Shown in pieces: positions 44,501 to 53,300 of a stretch of DNA of 64,000 nt. Within the stretch, counting starts at the first letter, position 1, and the number at the start of each line of letters is the position of its first letter. Origin of the DNA: Mycobacteroides salmoniphilum. Its GTDB lineage: Bacteria; Actinomycetota; Actinomycetes; Mycobacteriales; Mycobacteriaceae. The position numbers were made by a program, and so were the translations under genes. The notes below the pieces were generated by a model. It did no database searches. It saw only the letters and a list, made by a program, of their open reading frames with translations, and had not been told where the DNA came from. The DNA is taken from NCBI RefSeq assembly GCF_004924335.1, contig NZ_CP024633.1, positions 4,340,001 through 4,404,000 on the forward strand, given 5' to 3'.

Positions 44501-45822
44501 CCCAGGAGTCGGTACTGCGCCAGCACCTGCCCTCTCTGGTGATCAAACTCCCCAAACCCGTCGCCGTCGGCGGTATCCGGCTCCAGCCCAGCAAGACCGA
44601 GGTGCCTACACACCCCAAGCAGGTAGCCATCAACCTGGGCGACGGTCCCCAGGTAAGAGACATCGACCCGAAGTCTCCCGAGACGACACTGGCAGTGCAT
44701 CCGGCTGTCACCGACACCATCACCGTCACGGTGATGGACTGGACCGACATCATCGACCGCACCGCACTGGGAACCGATCAGAACAAGCCGCCCGGCATCG
44801 CCGAGCTCGTCGCGCTGGACACCCAGGGCCGGCCGATCGCCCCCGCCGATGCACGGGCCAACGACAACCGCGTGATCAAGATCGGATGCGCTGACGGCCC
44901 AGTGCTCGCGCTTGCCGGACGCTTCATCCCGATGTCCATCACCACCACGGTGCGGGATCTACTGGACGGCAATGCCATCCAGGCGACGCCGTGCGATACC
45001 GCGCCCATCGCCACGGGCGCGGGGCCTCAGGACGTCACCGTCAACCCACGCCAGCAGTTCATCGTCGACGGTGTCCAGCTCACCACGCCCGACGCGACGC
45101 CGGCCGCCGCCACCGCGACCGCGGCGCCCACGGGCAGATGGGACGCGGCCCGGCGTGAGGTCACCGCGGATCCCGCACCGCGCGACCGGGTGCTGGCGGT
45201 GCCGGAAAGCATCAACCCCGGATGGGTGGCCCGCGATGCGCAAGGGCACACGCTCACCCCGGTACGGGTGAACGGATGGCAGCAGGGGTGGGTGCTCCCG
45301 GCCGGCACCGGCGGGCCGATCACCCTCACCTTCGGCCTCGACACCTGGTACCGGGCGGGGCTGTTCGGCGGACTGGCGCTGCTTCCCGTCCTCGCACTGT
45401 TGGCTCTCATTCCCGTACGCCGGAAAACCACGGTCCCTCAGGTGATCCCATGGCGCTCCGGCCCCGCGACGGGTATCGCGGTGCTGGCGGCGCTCACCGC
45501 GATCAGCGGCATCACCGGAGCCATGGTGGGTCTGGCCGCATTGGCGTTCAAGGTGTGGACACGCTGGCCCGTGCGCACGCTCACCGCAGCGGGGGCCTAT
45601 GTTTCCGGCGGCTCTCTGCTGCTGGCCGGGGCGGCCCTCTCACGGCATCCCTGGCGGTCGGCGAGTGGGTACACCGGGCATTCGTGGTGGATTCAGCTGT
45701 TGGCGCTGACCTCCGTGGCCGCCGTCGCCTTGGCCGCGGTACGGCTCCCGTCCCGCGTACCAGCGCGCCGCTTCTGGAAGCGCCGCAACGCCTCCCGTGA
45801 CGGAGATTCCACCAGCGCATAA
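41578..45822 (+). CDS. aftD: Arabinofuranosyltransferase AftD
   Basis: A 1414-residue giant membrane enzyme. The N-terminal GT-C part (about 10-430) has multiple TM helices and the SPDTKLDL segment whose acidic residue is the expected catalytic base. It is followed by a large periplasmic region with two F5/8-type carbohydrate-binding domains (NVAPGTSTAAAIDRDNATSWVS and ATDGDPGTAWTAP) and a C-terminal TM cluster. Length and domain order match AftD (Rv0236c), the alpha-(1-3)-arabinofuranosyltransferase of arabinogalactan/LAM synthesis. GTG 41578 is the start. Its last 130 bases overlap the convergent acyltransferase gene. Confidence 0.95.
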   Translation: MTHRLDSSPLSRRWLAVASAFALLLTFAQSPGQISPDTKLDLAINPLRFAARALNLWSSDLPFGQAQNQAYGYLFPHGAFFSLGHLLGVPAWVTQRLWWALLVVAGFWGVIRVAEALGIGTRGSRIIAAVAFALSPRVLTTLGAISSETLPMMLAPWVLLPVILTFQGRISPRRAAALSAVAVALMGAVNAVATALACGVAVIWWLAHTPNRTWWRFTAWWIPCLALATSWWIAALLIFGKISPRFLDFIESSGVTTQWTSLTEVLRGTDSWTPFVAPTATAGSSLVEQSAMVIATAMIAAAGMAGLAMRGMPARGRLVAVLLVGLVLLTAGYTGALGSPVGQQIQFFLDDSGTPLRNVHKLEPLIRLPLILGLAHALSRVPLPASVTVRQWLSALARPERNRAVALGIALLVALAASTSLAWTGRLVPRGGFDAIPEYWSDTAHWLANHDDGGRALVVPGAPFAIQTWGLTRDEPLQVLGRTPWGVRDSIPLTPPETIRAIDSVQQLFAAGRPSDGLADTLKQQGISYLVVRNDLDPDTSRSARPILVHHTIEGSPGLTKVAQFGDPVGAGTVEGFVADSDLRPQYPAVEIYSVGQEKGYGEAYFADIDSMPRVAGGPEALLRLGERRRQLNQPPLGPSLLATDAAQAGLRPGPAIVTDSPLARETDYGRVDDHSSAIRAPGDKRRTFNRVPDYPATGVPLVNGSWTGGTITASSSASDSTALPNVAPGTSTAAAIDRDNATSWVSSSLEAALGQWIRVDLDRPITNAILTVTPSATALGAQVRRLEIETDNGTTAVRFDEPGTPLDVALRPGETNWVKVTATGTEDGTSGVQFGITELSLTQYDAAGYAHSVDLRHSATLPAPPAGAAVLGWDLGSPLEGRPGCMPSPERLRCAGTLSLSPEEPGTFIRTLTVPRPLSLTPTLWVRARSGPQLRDLITQPGTTAASGGADLIDLRGSSYAATDGDPGTAWTAPQESVLRQHLPSLVIKLPKPVAVGGIRLQPSKTEVPTHPKQVAINLGDGPQVRDIDPKSPETTLAVHPAVTDTITVTVMDWTDIIDRTALGTDQNKPPGIAELVALDTQGRPIAPADARANDNRVIKIGCADGPVLALAGRFIPMSITTTVRDLLDGNAIQATPCDTAPIATGAGPQDVTVNPRQQFIVDGVQLTTPDATPAAATATAAPTGRWDAARREVTADPAPRDRVLAVPESINPGWVARDAQGHTLTPVRVNGWQQGWVLPAGTGGPITLTFGLDTWYRAGLFGGLALLPVLALLALIPVRRKTTVPQVIPWRSGPATGIAVLAALTAISGITGAMVGLAALAFKVWTRWPVRTLTAAGAYVSGGSLLLAGAALSRHPWRSASGYTGHSWWIQLLALTSVAAVALAAVRLPSRVPARRFWKRRNASRDGDSTSA

Positions 45823-46883
45823 CTGACAGCGGCCATCGCGAAGCCAAAGATCAACGTCAGAATCAATACCAGCGGGAAGTGACCACTGAACGGGAAGCGC
45901 CCGATGACGGTAAAGACCATGTTCAAAGCCGCCAGATGCCAGATGAACAGGCCGTAGGACCAGCGCCCCAGCGTCACCATCAGCGGGCTGCCCAGAATGC
46001 GGTGCGGCGTGCCAGGGGCATCCAATGTCAACGGCATCAACAGCGCCCACGCCAGCGCGGCACCCATCGCGATCTTGACGGCGTACTGATGCGGCGGCGC
46101 CTGCGTCAGGCCCTCCGGTCCGGCCAGCGGGGAGGCCGCCACCCCGAAGGCGATGAGAGCCACCACGGCAAGCAGCACGCGGCGACGCGCCAGGCGCAGG
46201 GTCCAGGCAGGTGGCGCAGAGCTCCATTCGGCCAGCAGCATGCCCGCGACGAACCACGAGAAGAACGCGGGCGGCCACGTCAGCGGATTGACGCCCACGG
46301 CCGCGTGAAAGGGGATGAACGACCATCCGAGACTGAGGACACCGAGAGACATGAGCACCGGTGCGCGCCATCGTCCGGGCACCCGCCGCATGCCGACCGC
46401 GATCACCGGCAGCGCCACATAGAACGCCACCTCGACCGCCAGGCTCCACATCTGCGTCAGACCCGCCGTCAGAGTTAGCGGGATGTACAGCTGTGTGAGC
46501 GTCAGGTTGGCCGCCCAGACCACCCAGCTGGCCCCCATCGCATCCGGCAACAGCAACAGGATGACGAAGACGGCGGCCAGGTAGGCCGGGACGATGCGGA
46601 CGAACCGCGACGCGAAGTAGCGCCCGGTGGACGCGGGCGCGGGCCCGCCGTGTGCTGCCGCGGCATGTGGCCGCCACAGCAGAAATCCAGATAGCGCGAA
46701 AAAAACGGCCACCGCCAGGTCGAAGCGGCCCAGGATGCGTCCGTCGATGCCGCCGTTGTGCCCCGTCTGAAACGCGGTGTGAGTGACCACGACACCCATC
46801 GCCGCGCAGGCGCGCATGCCCTCCAATGCAGGTACAAAGCCCCGCGCATGGACAGCCGGAGCCGATGGCCGCACTATCGTCAC
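45693..46883 (-). CDS. Acyltransferase 3 family membrane protein
   Basis: A 396-residue acyltransferase-3 (OafA/YrhL type) protein with about ten TM helices. The N-terminus FVPALEGMRACAAMGVVVTH carries the expected Arg and His, and FFALSGFLLWRP is a family signature. Such enzymes O-acylate cell-surface glycans or lipids. The position matches Rv0228. The gene ends 130 bases inside the convergent aftD coding region; since both C-termini look native the overlap is probably real. Start 46883 is likely. Confidence 0.9.
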   Translation of the reverse strand: MTIVRPSAPAVHARGFVPALEGMRACAAMGVVVTHTAFQTGHNGGIDGRILGRFDLAVAVFFALSGFLLWRPHAAAAHGGPAPASTGRYFASRFVRIVPAYLAAVFVILLLLPDAMGASWVVWAANLTLTQLYIPLTLTAGLTQMWSLAVEVAFYVALPVIAVGMRRVPGRWRAPVLMSLGVLSLGWSFIPFHAAVGVNPLTWPPAFFSWFVAGMLLAEWSSAPPAWTLRLARRRVLLAVVALIAFGVAASPLAGPEGLTQAPPHQYAVKIAMGAALAWALLMPLTLDAPGTPHRILGSPLMVTLGRWSYGLFIWHLAALNMVFTVIGRFPFSGHFPLVLILTLIFGFAMAAVSYALVESPSREALRRFQKRRAGTRDGSRTAAKATAATEVSANS

Positions 46884-47065
46884 CCCGCCGAGGGTACGGT
46901 TCTAAGTCGATCCGGCGGCATTTGACCAGAACCAGGACCTGGGAATCCGTACGATCGCCGAATGACCACCTGGCGGCCGTGGCTGTTAGGGTCAGACAGA
47001 TTTGCCCTGGGCATGCCATGTCGTCAAGCACAGGGTTACCGCACGTTAAGGAGGGTTCGGCCACA

Positions 47066-48247
47066 GTGAACCGCGGGGTCATGATGCGTATCGCAGCGTG
47101 CGGGCTGCTGGGGCTCGGTTCGGCGCTCATCATCGCCGCACTGTTGCTCAGCACGTACACCAGCAACCGGCTTGCGAAGATTCCGCTCGACTGGGACGCC
47201 ACATTGGTGAGCGAGGGCAAGGGCCGTGCCCTGGACCCGGCGTCGTTGTCCGGCCAGAAGTTCGTGGCGGATCCCGACAAGCCAGTGGTGCTGCAGGAGC
47301 AGATCACCACCGTCAGCCCGGCCGACGCGACAAAGGTCGGCCTGCAGGCCGGTATCACTGTCAAACGGACCGACAAGCAAGGCGAGGCCGGATTGGTTCT
47401 GGCCACCGTCGACACCGTCACCGTGGACCGTCACTCTGCCGAGGCGATCTCCAGCGATGACAACCCGGGTGGCAGTGTGCAGAAGCCGCGCGCCATCGAG
47501 GACGAGACACCGCCGACGACGATCGCGCTCAAGCACGAGGGGTTGAGCTACCGGTTCCCCTTCGACACCGAGAAAAAGACCTACCAGTACTTCGATGTGG
47601 TCGCCCAGCGCGCCTTCGACGCCAACTACACCGGCGAAGAGGATGTCAACGGCCTCACCGCGTACCACTTCACCCAGAACGTGGGCTACGACGCCAACGG
47701 CAAGCTGGTGGAGCCGGTCGCGTATCCCTCGCTGTACGACAAGGACGAAGACTCCAAGGTGACGGCCCGCGCCCAGCAGTGGGGTGTGGAAGCCGAGCGC
47801 GAGGACGAAGAGATCACCATGACCCGCTACTACGCGGCACAGCGCGAGTTCTGGGTGGATCCTGTCAGCGGCATCATCGTCAAGAGCAAGCAGCATGCGC
47901 TGCACTACTACTCGCGTGACGCCCTCAAGCCCGAGGTCCCGATGGTCGACTACACCGTGCAGTCGAACGACGAGACGGTCGAGAAGCAGGTGAAGGCCGC
48001 ACGCGATACCCGCGACAGCCTGTCCATCTGGTCGAACATCCTGCCGATCACCTTCGCCGCACTGGGCGTCGTGGCGCTGGTCGGTGGCGGCCTGTTGGGC
48101 TCGTTCAGCTTGCGCGCCGAGTCGGCGCTCATCGATCCCGGCCTCGACACGGTCGATCACGGATTCTTCGGCCGCCGCGGTCCAGAGAAACCGCCCGCCA
48201 GCGAGGCCGATACCGACAAGTTCCCGTCGCCTCGAAACCACCTCTAG
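47066..48247 (+). CDS. DUF3068 (PorA-like) envelope protein
   Basis: About 393 residues: one TM near the N-terminus (about 8-28), a long extracellular beta-rich domain, a second TM near 340-360 and a short cytoplasmic tail. Phrases YRFPFDTEKKTYQYFDV and VDPVSGIIVKSKQ are typical of the DUF3068 / PorA-like family of actinobacteria (Rv0227c position). GTG 47066 lies 11 bases after AAGGAGG; ATG 47081 or an earlier ATG near 47018 are alternatives. The role is unknown, probably in envelope assembly. Confidence 0.82.
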   Translation: MNRGVMMRIAACGLLGLGSALIIAALLLSTYTSNRLAKIPLDWDATLVSEGKGRALDPASLSGQKFVADPDKPVVLQEQITTVSPADATKVGLQAGITVKRTDKQGEAGLVLATVDTVTVDRHSAEAISSDDNPGGSVQKPRAIEDETPPTTIALKHEGLSYRFPFDTEKKTYQYFDVVAQRAFDANYTGEEDVNGLTAYHFTQNVGYDANGKLVEPVAYPSLYDKDEDSKVTARAQQWGVEAEREDEEITMTRYYAAQREFWVDPVSGIIVKSKQHALHYYSRDALKPEVPMVDYTVQSNDETVEKQVKAARDTRDSLSIWSNILPITFAALGVVALVGGGLLGSFSLRAESALIDPGLDTVDHGFFGRRGPEKPPASEADTDKFPSPRNHL

Positions 48248-48257
48248 CCGGGACGTC

Positions 48258-49940
48258 TTGCGCCGCACGCGCGTCATCGCGGCGCCGCTCTACGCTTTGG
48301 GCTTGGCGGTGGCCATTGCCGCGCCGCTTGCCGCGCCCGGCTATCTGCTGATCCGCGACGCCGTATCGACCCCGCGGTCCTACCTGACCGACGCGGCACT
48401 CGGGGTCGGCGAAGCGGCACCGCGCGCCGTCCCGCAGGACTTCTTTATCGCCGTCGCGACAACGGTTGTCGACGGCGGAATCCTGGTCAAGATCCTTCTG
48501 GCGCTGGGCTTGTGGCTCGCCGGGTGGGGGGCGGCGCGCCTGGCCGCCCACCTGGTCCCGGACGCCGGAGTTCCCGGTGAGCTGCTGGCCGCCACCATTG
48601 CGATCTGGAATCCCTATGTGGCTGAACGACTTTTGCAGGGACATTGGAGTCTGCTGGTCGGTTACGGCTGCCTACCGTGGGTGGCGCTGACGGCGATTCG
48701 GCTGCGCACGGCGACCGGTATCGGCACCTGGTGCACGCTCGCGTTCTGGATCGCCGTGGCCGGATTGACGCCCACCGGAACGGTGCTCGCATTGATCGTG
48801 GGGCTTGCCGTGGCATCAGATCTGCGGTCAAGACTTGGCGTACTGACGATCTCGCTGCTGGCCGCAATGCCGTGGCTCGTGGCCTCGGGGTTGGGCACGG
48901 CCATACCGGCCGGAGACCAGGCCGGAGTCCACGCCTTCGCGGCCCGGGCCGAGCCGGGGCTGGGCACGCTCGGCAGTCTGGCCTCACTCGGCGGTATGTG
49001 GAATGCCTCCGCGGTGCCGGCGTCACGGACGACATTGTTCGCATTGGCCTTCTCGGCGGTCCTGCTCGTGGTGCTGGCGGTGGGCGTGGTGGTGTTGTGG
49101 CGCACCCGAACAGCGCCCGGACTACTCGGCATTGCCATTGCGGCCGTGATCATTCCGGCGCTGCTGGCGACGGGCCCGGGGCTGTCGCTGACCACCTGGC
49201 TCATCACCGAAGTGCCCGGATTGGGCATTCTGCGCGACGGCCAGAAATGGGTGGCGTTGGCAGTACCGGGGTACGCCGTGGCCGGTGCCGCTGCCGTCAC
49301 CGCGATACGCGAACGTTCCTCACAGCTAGTGGCAGCCGCAGTGGCCTGCGCGGCACTGATATTGACGCTGCCTGATCTGGCATGGGGAGTCGGCGGCCGA
49401 GTCGAGCCGGTCATCTACCCGGCCGGATGGACCACCGTCGCCGCCAGTATCAACGCGCAACCGCATCCGGTGGCCCTGCTACCGCCAGAGACCTTGCGGC
49501 AATACCCGTGGGGTCCTTCGTCGATCCAGGTACTAGATCCGTTCCCGCGCTGGATCCGCGGAGACACGGTGAGTAGCGGCGATCTACGCGTCGACGGGCA
49601 GGTCGTACAGGGTGACGGCATCCGGGGGCGCCTCGTCGAGGAGCTGTTACGCACCGGGGCTGCACCGCGCGAGCTCGCGGCTCAGGGCATCGGCTGGGTG
49701 GTCCTGCAGTCCAAAACTCCTGGTGATCAGGAGTTTCCGTCGACGACGCTGGCACAGCTCGAACCGGTCTACCGTGACGGGGACATCACGCTGTACCGGG
49801 TACCCGGGCCGTGGGAACCCATCGGAGCGTCACCGAGTCGTCGCGCCACCGTCATCGCGGCACACGTGATCTGGGTTGCGCTCCTGACGGCCGGCGCGGT
49901 AGCCGCAGGTCTGCGACTGACCCGCCGGCGCCGCGACTAG
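48258..49940 (+). CDS. Polytopic membrane protein, Rv0226c-like
   Basis: About 560 residues with at least ten TM helices and periplasmic loops, ending in a C-terminal TM and RRRRD tail. The layout (GT-C-like, with IRDAVSTPRS near the start and LLPPETLRQYPWG in a loop) and position match Rv0226c, a conserved mycobacterial membrane protein possibly related to GT-C glycosyltransferases. TTG 48258 is taken as start since earlier in-frame codons overlap the previous gene. It probably shares a transcript with the DUF3068 gene. Confidence 0.78.
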   Translation: MRRTRVIAAPLYALGLAVAIAAPLAAPGYLLIRDAVSTPRSYLTDAALGVGEAAPRAVPQDFFIAVATTVVDGGILVKILLALGLWLAGWGAARLAAHLVPDAGVPGELLAATIAIWNPYVAERLLQGHWSLLVGYGCLPWVALTAIRLRTATGIGTWCTLAFWIAVAGLTPTGTVLALIVGLAVASDLRSRLGVLTISLLAAMPWLVASGLGTAIPAGDQAGVHAFAARAEPGLGTLGSLASLGGMWNASAVPASRTTLFALAFSAVLLVVLAVGVVVLWRTRTAPGLLGIAIAAVIIPALLATGPGLSLTTWLITEVPGLGILRDGQKWVALAVPGYAVAGAAAVTAIRERSSQLVAAAVACAALILTLPDLAWGVGGRVEPVIYPAGWTTVAASINAQPHPVALLPPETLRQYPWGPSSIQVLDPFPRWIRGDTVSSGDLRVDGQVVQGDGIRGRLVEELLRTGAAPRELAAQGIGWVVLQSKTPGDQEFPSTTLAQLEPVYRDGDITLYRVPGPWEPIGASPSRRATVIAAHVIWVALLTAGAVAAGLRLTRRRRD

Positions 49941-49952
49941 CCGCACGTACCG

Positions 49953-51425
49953 TCATCGGGTCGCGGGAGCCACCGCACTCGCCGTGAAGCTGTAGTCGTC
50001 GAGCTCGACCTCCTGGAGCTGCCCGGCGAACTGAGTGGCGAAACCCGGGAACATGGTGGTGTTCTTGCCGTCCTCGGTCAGGTACCAGCTCTGACACCCG
50101 GAGTTCCACGTGGTCTTCTCCAGCCGCTGTTGGATGTCGTCGTTGAAGCTGTCCTGCCGGTCCTTGCGCACATCGAGGGTCAGTAGGCCCCGGCTGCGGA
50201 TGATGCCGATCGCCCGCACAATGTAGTCGATCTGCGACTCCATGTAGACGAGCGCGGAGTTGTGCCCCGGGCCCGAGTTAGGACCGAAGGTGAAGAAAAG
50301 GTTCGGGTAACCCGAAACATTCACGCTCTTGTATGCGTATGCACCGCTTGACCATTCGTCGGCAAGCTTCCTGCCGTCGCGACCGGCGATCGGGAACGGG
50401 GTGCCGGCCTTGCACACGTCGAATCCGGTCGCGAAGACGATGCAATCCACATCGTGCTCGATGCCGTCCGCGGTGCGGACACCGTTCGGAGCCAGGGTCG
50501 CGATGGGCCAGGTGATCAGCTTGCAGTTGTCCTTCTCGAGGGCTGCGTAGTAGTCGCTGGTCATCAACATGCGTTTGCACCCTGCCCGGAAATCGGGAGT
50601 CAGCTGGCGACGAGTCCAGGGGTCCTTGATCTGCCGGCGCAGGTTCGCCTTGGCGATCCATTGGATGACGGAAGTCATCGGGGTGTCCCACACCATCCCC
50701 AGCGCTGCCGCCTCATGCGTCCAGTACCACGCCTGCCGAGCAGCACTCTGCAGCGCCGGGGTGCTATCGAAAAGCCTTTGCGCCCATGACGGATGCTCAA
50801 AGTTCAACCGCGGCAAGACCCAACCGGGCGTCCGCTGGAACACCTTGACCCGGGCAGCCGTCTTGACCAGTTCCGGGATGATCTGCACGGCACTGGCTCC
50901 CGTACCGATCACCGCGACATGCTTACCCGTCATGTCATAGTCATGGTCCCAGCGCGCGCTGTGGATCTTATGACCCGTATAGCTGTCGAGCCCACGGATA
51001 TCGGGCCAGCTGACATTGGCCAGCGGGCCCGCTGCCATGACGGCGCTGCGGGCGGTGAAGGTGTCGCCCGCCGTCGTGTCGGCGGTCCAGAGTGCGGTGT
51101 CCTCGTCGAATGTCAGCGAGGTGACCTCGACACCGAATCTGATGAAGCGCCGCAACTGGTGTTTGTCGACCATGCCCTCGATATAGCGGAGTATCTCGGG
51201 ACCACCCGAATACGCCGAGGACCATTGCGGGTTCTGTTCGAAGGAATACGAATACAGCAGCGACGGAATATCGCATGCCGCACCGGGATAGGTGTTGTCC
51301 CGCCAGGTGCCACCCACGCCGTCACTTCGCTCGAGGATGGTGAAATCCTCGATTCCCTGCTCCAACAGGCGGATCGCGGTACCCAGACCTGCGAATCCCG
51401 CACCGATGATCAGTACTTCGCTCAT
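49953..51425 (-). CDS. Flavin monooxygenase, Baeyer-Villiger type
   Basis: A 490-residue FAD/NADPH enzyme: FAD motif IIGAGFAGLG (about 6-15), the BVMO-type fingerprint as YTGHKIHSARWD (F replaced by Y, His and Trp kept), and NADPH motif VIGTGASAVQ. It likely oxidises ketones or sulfides, like EthA-type proteins. Its start overlaps the stop of the ferritin-like gene by 4 bases (ATGA). With the upstream SDR and diiron protein it forms a three-gene operon next to a divergent TetR. Confidence 0.9.
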   Translation of the reverse strand: MSEVLIIGAGFAGLGTAIRLLEQGIEDFTILERSDGVGGTWRDNTYPGAACDIPSLLYSYSFEQNPQWSSAYSGGPEILRYIEGMVDKHQLRRFIRFGVEVTSLTFDEDTALWTADTTAGDTFTARSAVMAAGPLANVSWPDIRGLDSYTGHKIHSARWDHDYDMTGKHVAVIGTGASAVQIIPELVKTAARVKVFQRTPGWVLPRLNFEHPSWAQRLFDSTPALQSAARQAWYWTHEAAALGMVWDTPMTSVIQWIAKANLRRQIKDPWTRRQLTPDFRAGCKRMLMTSDYYAALEKDNCKLITWPIATLAPNGVRTADGIEHDVDCIVFATGFDVCKAGTPFPIAGRDGRKLADEWSSGAYAYKSVNVSGYPNLFFTFGPNSGPGHNSALVYMESQIDYIVRAIGIIRSRGLLTLDVRKDRQDSFNDDIQQRLEKTTWNSGCQSWYLTEDGKNTTMFPGFATQFAGQLQEVELDDYSFTASAVAPATR

Positions 51426-52345
51426 CGCGACACCGGTTCATAGGTGAGTTCCGCCGACCAGGTGGGCGTCTTGCCCAGTACGCGAATCGGGAACAGATCG
51501 ATTGCCTTGCCCATGGATTCGGAGAGGAACTGGAACGGCTGCGTCTGGTTGATCGCGATGCGCGCATGGTGCTTGATGAGGTGATAGCTGGGCAGTCGGC
51601 GGGTGTTCTCGCTGCGCTCACCCACGGTTTCGTATCGCTTGATCGCGTTGTAGAGCTTCTCCTCGGAGAGTCCCATCGCCGAGATGTTGGTGATCATCCG
51701 AGTCAGCAGCGGCGAGTAGATCAGTAGCCCAAGGAGCACAGACGGCTTCACGAAGGTACCCACCGTCTCGACCACGAGCTGGCGCATGGAGTTGGCACCC
51801 AGCATGTCCAGTACCTGGAAGCCCACGGCAAGGTGCCGGGACTCATCGCTATTTATATGCCGGAAGACCTCATGGCACAGCGGGTCTTCCACTTCGTCCA
51901 GCAGGAACTTGACCAGGGCGCCGTCGAGTGCGGTCTCCAGCGAGGGGATAACCGTGCCCAGTGACGCCAGCGACAGGCTGTCGCTGTACCGGTCCAACCA
52001 TTCGATGACGAGACGGATGTTCTTGTTGGGCACGGGCATTTCGCCCTCTTCGATCATTCCCCAGCGGCGCATGAGGGCCAGCTCGGCATTGGCGTGCCGC
52101 TGTTCCTCTGCGTGGAAGTAGGTGTAGATCTGCTTGAGAACCTCGTTCGGCGCCTTCTGCGCCAGGGCCGCGAAGCCGCGCGCCCCCACGTTCTCGATCC
52201 AGACCAGGTCCGACATGAAGTCCTTGAGCGAGGGGCGCTGCTCATCGGTGATCCTGTCCGCACCCGGTGCGTCCCAGTCGATATCGGCCAACGCCCACTG
52301 CTTGTCCTTGATGGTCGCCAATACGTTGTCGAGTGCGATTGCCAC
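51422..52345 (-). CDS. Ferritin-like diiron domain protein
   Basis: A 307-residue helical protein with a two-ExxH diiron signature: FHAEEQRHANAE (about 78-89) and HINSDESRHLAVGF (about 176-190), plus a supporting Glu near 51. Hydrophobic segments around 215-245 suggest membrane association. GTG 52345 is chosen with AAAGGAAA upstream; the frame extends into the SDR gene but that part is unrelated. It is probably an oxygenase or desaturase-like partner of the adjacent BVMO and SDR. Confidence 0.75.
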   Translation of the reverse strand: MAIALDNVLATIKDKQWALADIDWDAPGADRITDEQRPSLKDFMSDLVWIENVGARGFAALAQKAPNEVLKQIYTYFHAEEQRHANAELALMRRWGMIEEGEMPVPNKNIRLVIEWLDRYSDSLSLASLGTVIPSLETALDGALVKFLLDEVEDPLCHEVFRHINSDESRHLAVGFQVLDMLGANSMRQLVVETVGTFVKPSVLLGLLIYSPLLTRMITNISAMGLSEEKLYNAIKRYETVGERSENTRRLPSYHLIKHHARIAINQTQPFQFLSESMGKAIDLFPIRVLGKTPTWSAELTYEPVSR

Positions 52346-52362
52346 CTTTGTTTCCTTTCTCG

Positions 52363-53241
52363 TCAGTTCTCGCGCTGGCGGGAGATTCGTTCGGTAAGGC
52401 CCAGCGCCTTGGTGTAGGTGTCGGGAGCCAAGCGCTTGGCCTGCCACATGAATCGGGCATCGAGCTGAGGCAGGACGTACAACTGACCCCGGTCGTGCGC
52501 ATCGAGACAGCCGCGAGCCACTGAATCCGCAGAGACGCCGGTCCATTTCATGGCGGTGGCGGCAAGGCGGGCGGCCGAGTCCTCGATGATTCCGCTCGCG
52601 ACGATGTTCGTCTTGACGAAGGTCGGGCACAGCACCGTGACGGCAACGCCGGTACCGCTCAGTTCGGCGGCAAGTGTCTCCGAGAGAGCCAGCACCCCGG
52701 CCTTGCTGACGTTGTAGGCACCCATGCGCGGTGCGGCCGCGAAGCTCGCCGCCGAGGCGACGTTGATGATGCCTCCGCGCCCCAGCTCCCGCAGACGGGG
52801 TGCGAACACGTGGCAGCCGTGGATAACCCCCCACAGGTTCACCCCAAGGGTCTTGTGCCAATCGGGGAGAGGGGCGGCACCGACAACCTGACCACCGGCA
52901 CCGATGCCCGCGTTGTTGATCACCAGATCAGCCGGGCCCCCGAACCATTCCTCGGCGGTATCAGCCAGCGCTTCGACCTCATCAAACACCGAGACATCAC
53001 AAGCAGCCTCGACCGCGCGGTCCCCGATCAGGGCCGCGGTTTCCTTGGCTCCCGGCAGGTCGACATCAGCACACACGACCCGGCCTCCGCGCCGCGCCAG
53101 TTCGAGAGCGAACGCCCGGCCGATACCACTGGCCGCGCCTGTCACCACCGCATCGACCTTGCGCGTGCGGCGCTCACCACGACCGAAGCCCAAAAAGCTC
53201 ACCACGAGCAGGCCACAGCACACTCTGGTGGCGTCCGCCAT
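52363..53241 (-). CDS. Short-chain dehydrogenase with N-terminal hydrophobic segment
   Basis: About 292 residues. Following ATG 53241 there is a short hydrophobic stretch (CCGLLVVSFLGFG), then the SDR core: TGAASGIG cofactor motif, NNAGIG, catalytic Ser in ASAASF and YNVSK (Tyr/Lys). The N-terminal segment could anchor it to the membrane. It is the first gene of the SDR / diiron / BVMO operon and lies 17 bases upstream of the diiron gene, divergent from a TetR gene. Confidence 0.85.
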   Translation of the reverse strand: MADATRVCCGLLVVSFLGFGRGERRTRKVDAVVTGAASGIGRAFALELARRGGRVVCADVDLPGAKETAALIGDRAVEAACDVSVFDEVEALADTAEEWFGGPADLVINNAGIGAGGQVVGAAPLPDWHKTLGVNLWGVIHGCHVFAPRLRELGRGGIINVASAASFAAAPRMGAYNVSKAGVLALSETLAAELSGTGVAVTVLCPTFVKTNIVASGIIEDSAARLAATAMKWTGVSADSVARGCLDAHDRGQLYVLPQLDARFMWQAKRLAPDTYTKALGLTERISRQREN

Positions 53242-53300
53242 AACTGACTGCACATGCCACCACTTTGACCTACGGTGCGTGCGGCTGTCAACATGGGGCG

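Noticed and set aside
52346..52861. N-terminal extension of the diiron protein
   Set aside because: It is antisense-free but lies over the SDR gene in another frame, has no domain, and a good ribosome site precedes GTG 52345.
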